Assembly: GCF_014217255.1 (NCBI RefSeq)
Contig: NZ_CP059404.1
Coordinates: forward strand, 2,108,001 to 2,172,000
DNA: 64,000 bases
Source: Corynebacterium incognita
Lineage (GTDB): Bacteria; Actinomycetota; Actinomycetes; Mycobacteriales; Mycobacteriaceae
Direction: 5' to 3'
Positions 61,585 to 64,000 of this stretch are shown in pieces (position 1 is the stretch's first letter; each line of letters starts with the position of its first letter). The notes under the pieces were generated by a model, which did not search any database, had not been told where the DNA came from, and saw nothing but the letters and a program-made list of their open reading frames with translations. The position numbers and the translations under genes are program-made.

Positions 61585-62366
61585 AGCATCTTCTCCCTCG
61601 AATAAGCGGCGGTGGTCGGCGTCCAGGGGTTGTCCTTAGTGGAGGCCAGGATTTCCGCCATGTGGATGGCGCGGATACCGGTGTGCTGGCGAGACAGGGA
61701 ACCCGCGATGTTCATGAGGCAGGAGGAGTCACCGCCGGTGACGTATTCTGCCTTCGTGTCCTTGATGTGGTGCGCCTTGTCACCCACCATGGCGGCGGAG
61801 ACCTCGGCGTTCTTGATCGCGAAGGTGCCGCCGAAGCCGCAGCATTCTTCTTCGTTGTCCAGCTCCACCAGGTCGATACCTTCGACCTGACGCAGCAGCT
61901 CGTAAGGGCGGTCGCCGAGTTTGAGGAAGCGGCGACCGTGGCAGGAGGAGTGGTAGGTCACGCGGTGTGGGAAGAACGCGCCGACGTTGGTGACGCCTGC
62001 GACATCGACCAGGAATTCTGGGAGGTCGAGGGTTTTGTCGGCGGCCTTCTTCGCGCCGTCGACAAGCGCGGCATCGCCGTAGCGGTCCGCGATGCGGACG
62101 TGCTGCTCGCGCACCGCGCCCACGCAGGAGCCGGAGGCGGAGACGACGTAGTCGATGGAAGGGTCCGCGAACGCATCGGCGTAGGTGCGGATGATGGGGA
62201 CGGTTTCTTCTTGGTAACCGGTATTGATGTGCATTTGGCCGCAGCAGGTCTGGCCTTCAGGGAAGACGACCTCGTGCCCCAGGCGTGAGAGCAACAAAGC
62301 AGTGGCCTTGTGCGCGTCTGGGAACAATGCGTCACCAATGCATGTGGAAAAGAGTGCGATTTTCAT
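61581..62366 (-). CDS. lutA: lactate utilisation protein A (cysteine-rich Fe-S oxidoreductase)
   Basis: A 261-residue LutA (LldE) protein with two CCG-type cysteine-rich domains. The first begins KIALFSTCIGDALFPDA and includes FPEGQTCCGQMHINTGY. The second has EECCGFGGTFAIKNAEVS, then GGDSSCLMNIAGSL. These domains bind Fe-S clusters in LutABC and related glycolate or heterodisulfide oxidoreductases. ATG 62366 follows TTGGAG with six bases between; a frame from 62378 lacks that spacing. It follows the lactate permease gene by 65 bp and leads the lut genes. Confidence 0.95.
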   Translation of the reverse strand: MKIALFSTCIGDALFPDAHKATALLLSRLGHEVVFPEGQTCCGQMHINTGYQEETVPIIRTYADAFADPSIDYVVSASGSCVGAVREQHVRIADRYGDAALVDGAKKAADKTLDLPEFLVDVAGVTNVGAFFPHRVTYHSSCHGRRFLKLGDRPYELLRQVEGIDLVELDNEEECCGFGGTFAIKNAEVSAAMVGDKAHHIKDTKAEYVTGGDSSCLMNIAGSLSRQHTGIRAIHMAEILASTKDNPWTPTTAAYSREKML

Positions 62367-62431
62367 GTGGTACTCCAATGCAATAGGGGGACTAGGACAA
62401 GTTTAGTGGTGTTCACATCAGGGAGCCAGAG

Positions 62432-64000
62432 CTATACAGCCGGGACCAAGAATCCGAGGACGTTGGTCATGAGGAAGACGATGACGCAGACGGCAACCAA
62501 GAACACGAAGGAGTAGCCGACGACCGCCTTGAGAATCTTGGACTCTTGGCCTTCCATCTGCACGGCGGTGGCGGCAATAGCCAGGGACTGCGGGGAAATC
62601 ATCTTGCCCACGACACCGCCCGAGGTGTTGGATGCCAGCAGCAGATCCGGGCTGACACCCAGGTTGTTGGCGGCGGTGACCTGAAGGTTGGCGAACAGCG
62701 CGTTGGCGGACGTGTCCGAGCCGGTAACCGCGGTGCCCACCCAGCCGAGAACGGGGGAGAACAGGGCGTAGAGCGCGCCGGCGCTGGCCACGAACTCACC
62801 GATGGAGATGGTTTGGCCAGAGTAGTTCATCACGTAGGCCAGGGCGAGGACCAGAACGATGGTGAGGGCCGACCATTTCATGCGGTTGGCTACTTCGAGG
62901 AATTTAGTCCAGGGCGCCGAAGGAGCCAGGGCGAACTTGCCGCCGTCGTTGAAGAAGTAGTAGACCACTGCCACGATAAGACCGGAGATGAGCAGCAGTG
63001 TTCCGGGGTTGCCGAAGACGGACAGGGAGTACGAGGTGTCCATCGGGGTGCCGTCGGCCGCGAGTACGGTGCCGTCCAGCAGCGGCCAGTCCAGCTTGAT
63101 CTTGACTGCATTGAGCAGCTTCGGGATGGCACCACCGACGTTGGCTAGGCCGAAGACCACGGTCACGATGGCGTAGGGCAGCAGGGCCATCCAGATGCGG
63201 CGGCCGTTGAGGTCCGAGCTTGTCGACGCCGCTTCGACGTCCAAGCGTTCGCGGAGCTCGGCGACGCCCTTGGGGTGCCACATTCGCATGAACAAAAATG
63301 CCGCGGCCAGCGAGACGATGCAGGCGATGACGTTGGTGAGCTGGTAGGCAAAGAAGTTGGCGGCCAGCCACTGCGTGATGGCGAACGAGAAGCCAATGAC
63401 CAACGCAGCTGGTGCGGCTTCTTTCATGCCGCGGACGCCGTCGATGATGAACAGGATGAACATCGGCACCAAGGCCGCGATGAGGAAGACTACCGACGCG
63501 GTGAGCGATGCAATGTCCGCGGTCTGCTCCGCGGTGCGGCCGCCTACCTCGCCGGCGGTGGTGATGGGAATGGCCACGGCGCCGAAAGCGACGGGGGCAG
63601 TGTTGGCGATGAGCACCACGGTGGCCGCCTTCAGTGGCTTGATGCCCAGCGCCATAATCATGGTCGCGGTGATGGCCACGGGAGCGCCGAAGCCGGCGAG
63701 CGCCTCAAGCATGCCGCCGAAGCAGAACGCGATGAGGATGGCCTGAACTCGAATGTCACCTTCGCCCAGCAGGTCGAAGGTCTTGCGCAGGTCATCGAAA
63801 CGCCCGGCCGCCACTGTGATCTCGTAGAACCAAATGGCCATGACGATGACCCAGACGATGGGCAATAAACCGAAGAGCCCGCCGCGACCGGCCGAGGACA
63901 GTGCCATGTCCCAGGGCATATCAAAGGCAAAGATTGCTACGAGCAGTGCCGCAGCGAGGGCGATCGCCCCCGAGGTATGCGCACGCATCTTGAGTAGAAG
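62432..64000 (-). CDS. lldP: L-lactate permease (5' end off window)
   Basis: A lactate permease of the LctP family with about 13 hydrophobic helices, supplying substrate for LutABC. Signatures are FCFGGMLEALAGFGAPVAITA, NTAPVAFGAVAIPI and the C-terminal GSDTSANALFANLQ, NTSGGVVGKMISPQSLAIA. An ATG at 63988 gives 518 residues, but the frame stays open to base 64000 (LLLK before it). Known LldP proteins have about 40 more residues there, so the true start is probably outside the window. Confidence 0.92.
   Translation of the reverse strand, partial: LLLKMRAHTSGAIALAAALLVAIFAFDMPWDMALSSAGRGGLFGLLPIVWVIVMAIWFYEITVAAGRFDDLRKTFDLLGEGDIRVQAILIAFCFGGMLEALAGFGAPVAITATMIMALGIKPLKAATVVLIANTAPVAFGAVAIPITTAGEVGGRTAEQTADIASLTASVVFLIAALVPMFILFIIDGVRGMKEAAPAALVIGFSFAITQWLAANFFAYQLTNVIACIVSLAAAFLFMRMWHPKGVAELRERLDVEAASTSSDLNGRRIWMALLPYAIVTVVFGLANVGGAIPKLLNAVKIKLDWPLLDGTVLAADGTPMDTSYSLSVFGNPGTLLLISGLIVAVVYYFFNDGGKFALAPSAPWTKFLEVANRMKWSALTIVLVLALAYVMNYSGQTISIGEFVASAGALYALFSPVLGWVGTAVTGSDTSANALFANLQVTAANNLGVSPDLLLASNTSGGVVGKMISPQSLAIAATAVQMEGQESKILKAVVGYSFVFLVAVCVIVFLMTNVLGFLVPAV

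Overview
The window looks like a Corynebacterium chromosome. The evidence is an actinobacterial OdhA (a 2-oxoglutarate dehydrogenase E1 with a fused acyltransferase domain), a SpaABC-type sortase-assembled pilus cluster, an IclR-regulated hut locus, IS1249-like (IS256-family) elements and a lutABC/lactate permease block. The sequence is GC-rich and densely coded. I cannot name the species. No rRNA or CRISPR is present, and one tRNA (Arg, anticodon CCG) was found.

Layout. 1-8695: 3'-truncated odhA (minus), a membrane-associated unknown, a type B carboxylesterase, a very acidic unknown, a small unknown and an MFS permease. 8716-10766: a type II restriction-modification pair whose endonuclease closely resembles NaeI. 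11034-22745: transport and CoA metabolism, with three YjiH-family membrane proteins, a CoA-transferase/acyl-CoA dehydrogenase operon, a dicarboxylate/amino acid symporter, a lipoate-protein ligase and a MerR/SulP pair. 22766-38229: the histidine-utilisation locus (hutG, permease, hutR, hutH, then hutU and hutI), split in the middle by a four-gene pilus cluster (tip adhesin, major pilin, class C sortase, minor pilin) at 28580-35143. 38342-44641: an anchored unknown, a DEAD-box RNA helicase, an array of 66-69 bp direct repeats, a small membrane protein, a secreted HNH nuclease and PutP. 44950-53066: a DNA-transaction cluster of SNF2 helicase, SWIM protein, SbcD-like nuclease and an SbcC-like ATPase without a visible zinc hook. 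53198-54809: MarR, PspC and two small unknowns. 54852-59098: three IS1249-like elements, one nested in another, with all three target duplications readable. 59150-64000: tRNA-Arg, lutCBA and a 5'-truncated lactate permease.

How genes work together. HutH, HutU, HutI and HutG would convert histidine to glutamate, with the amino acid permease probably supplying histidine and HutR controlling the set. The permease gene appears to have a long structured leader ending in an intrinsic terminator. A palindrome matching the published HutR box, as I remember it, lies upstream of a YjiH gene about 14.6 kb away, so the regulon may extend beyond the hut genes. LutABC with the permease would take up and oxidise L-lactate. 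The pilus genes form a self-sufficient assembly unit. The acyl-CoA dehydrogenase, CoA-transferase and YjiH gene at 12470-16202 read as one operon, perhaps for uptake and activation of an organic acid.
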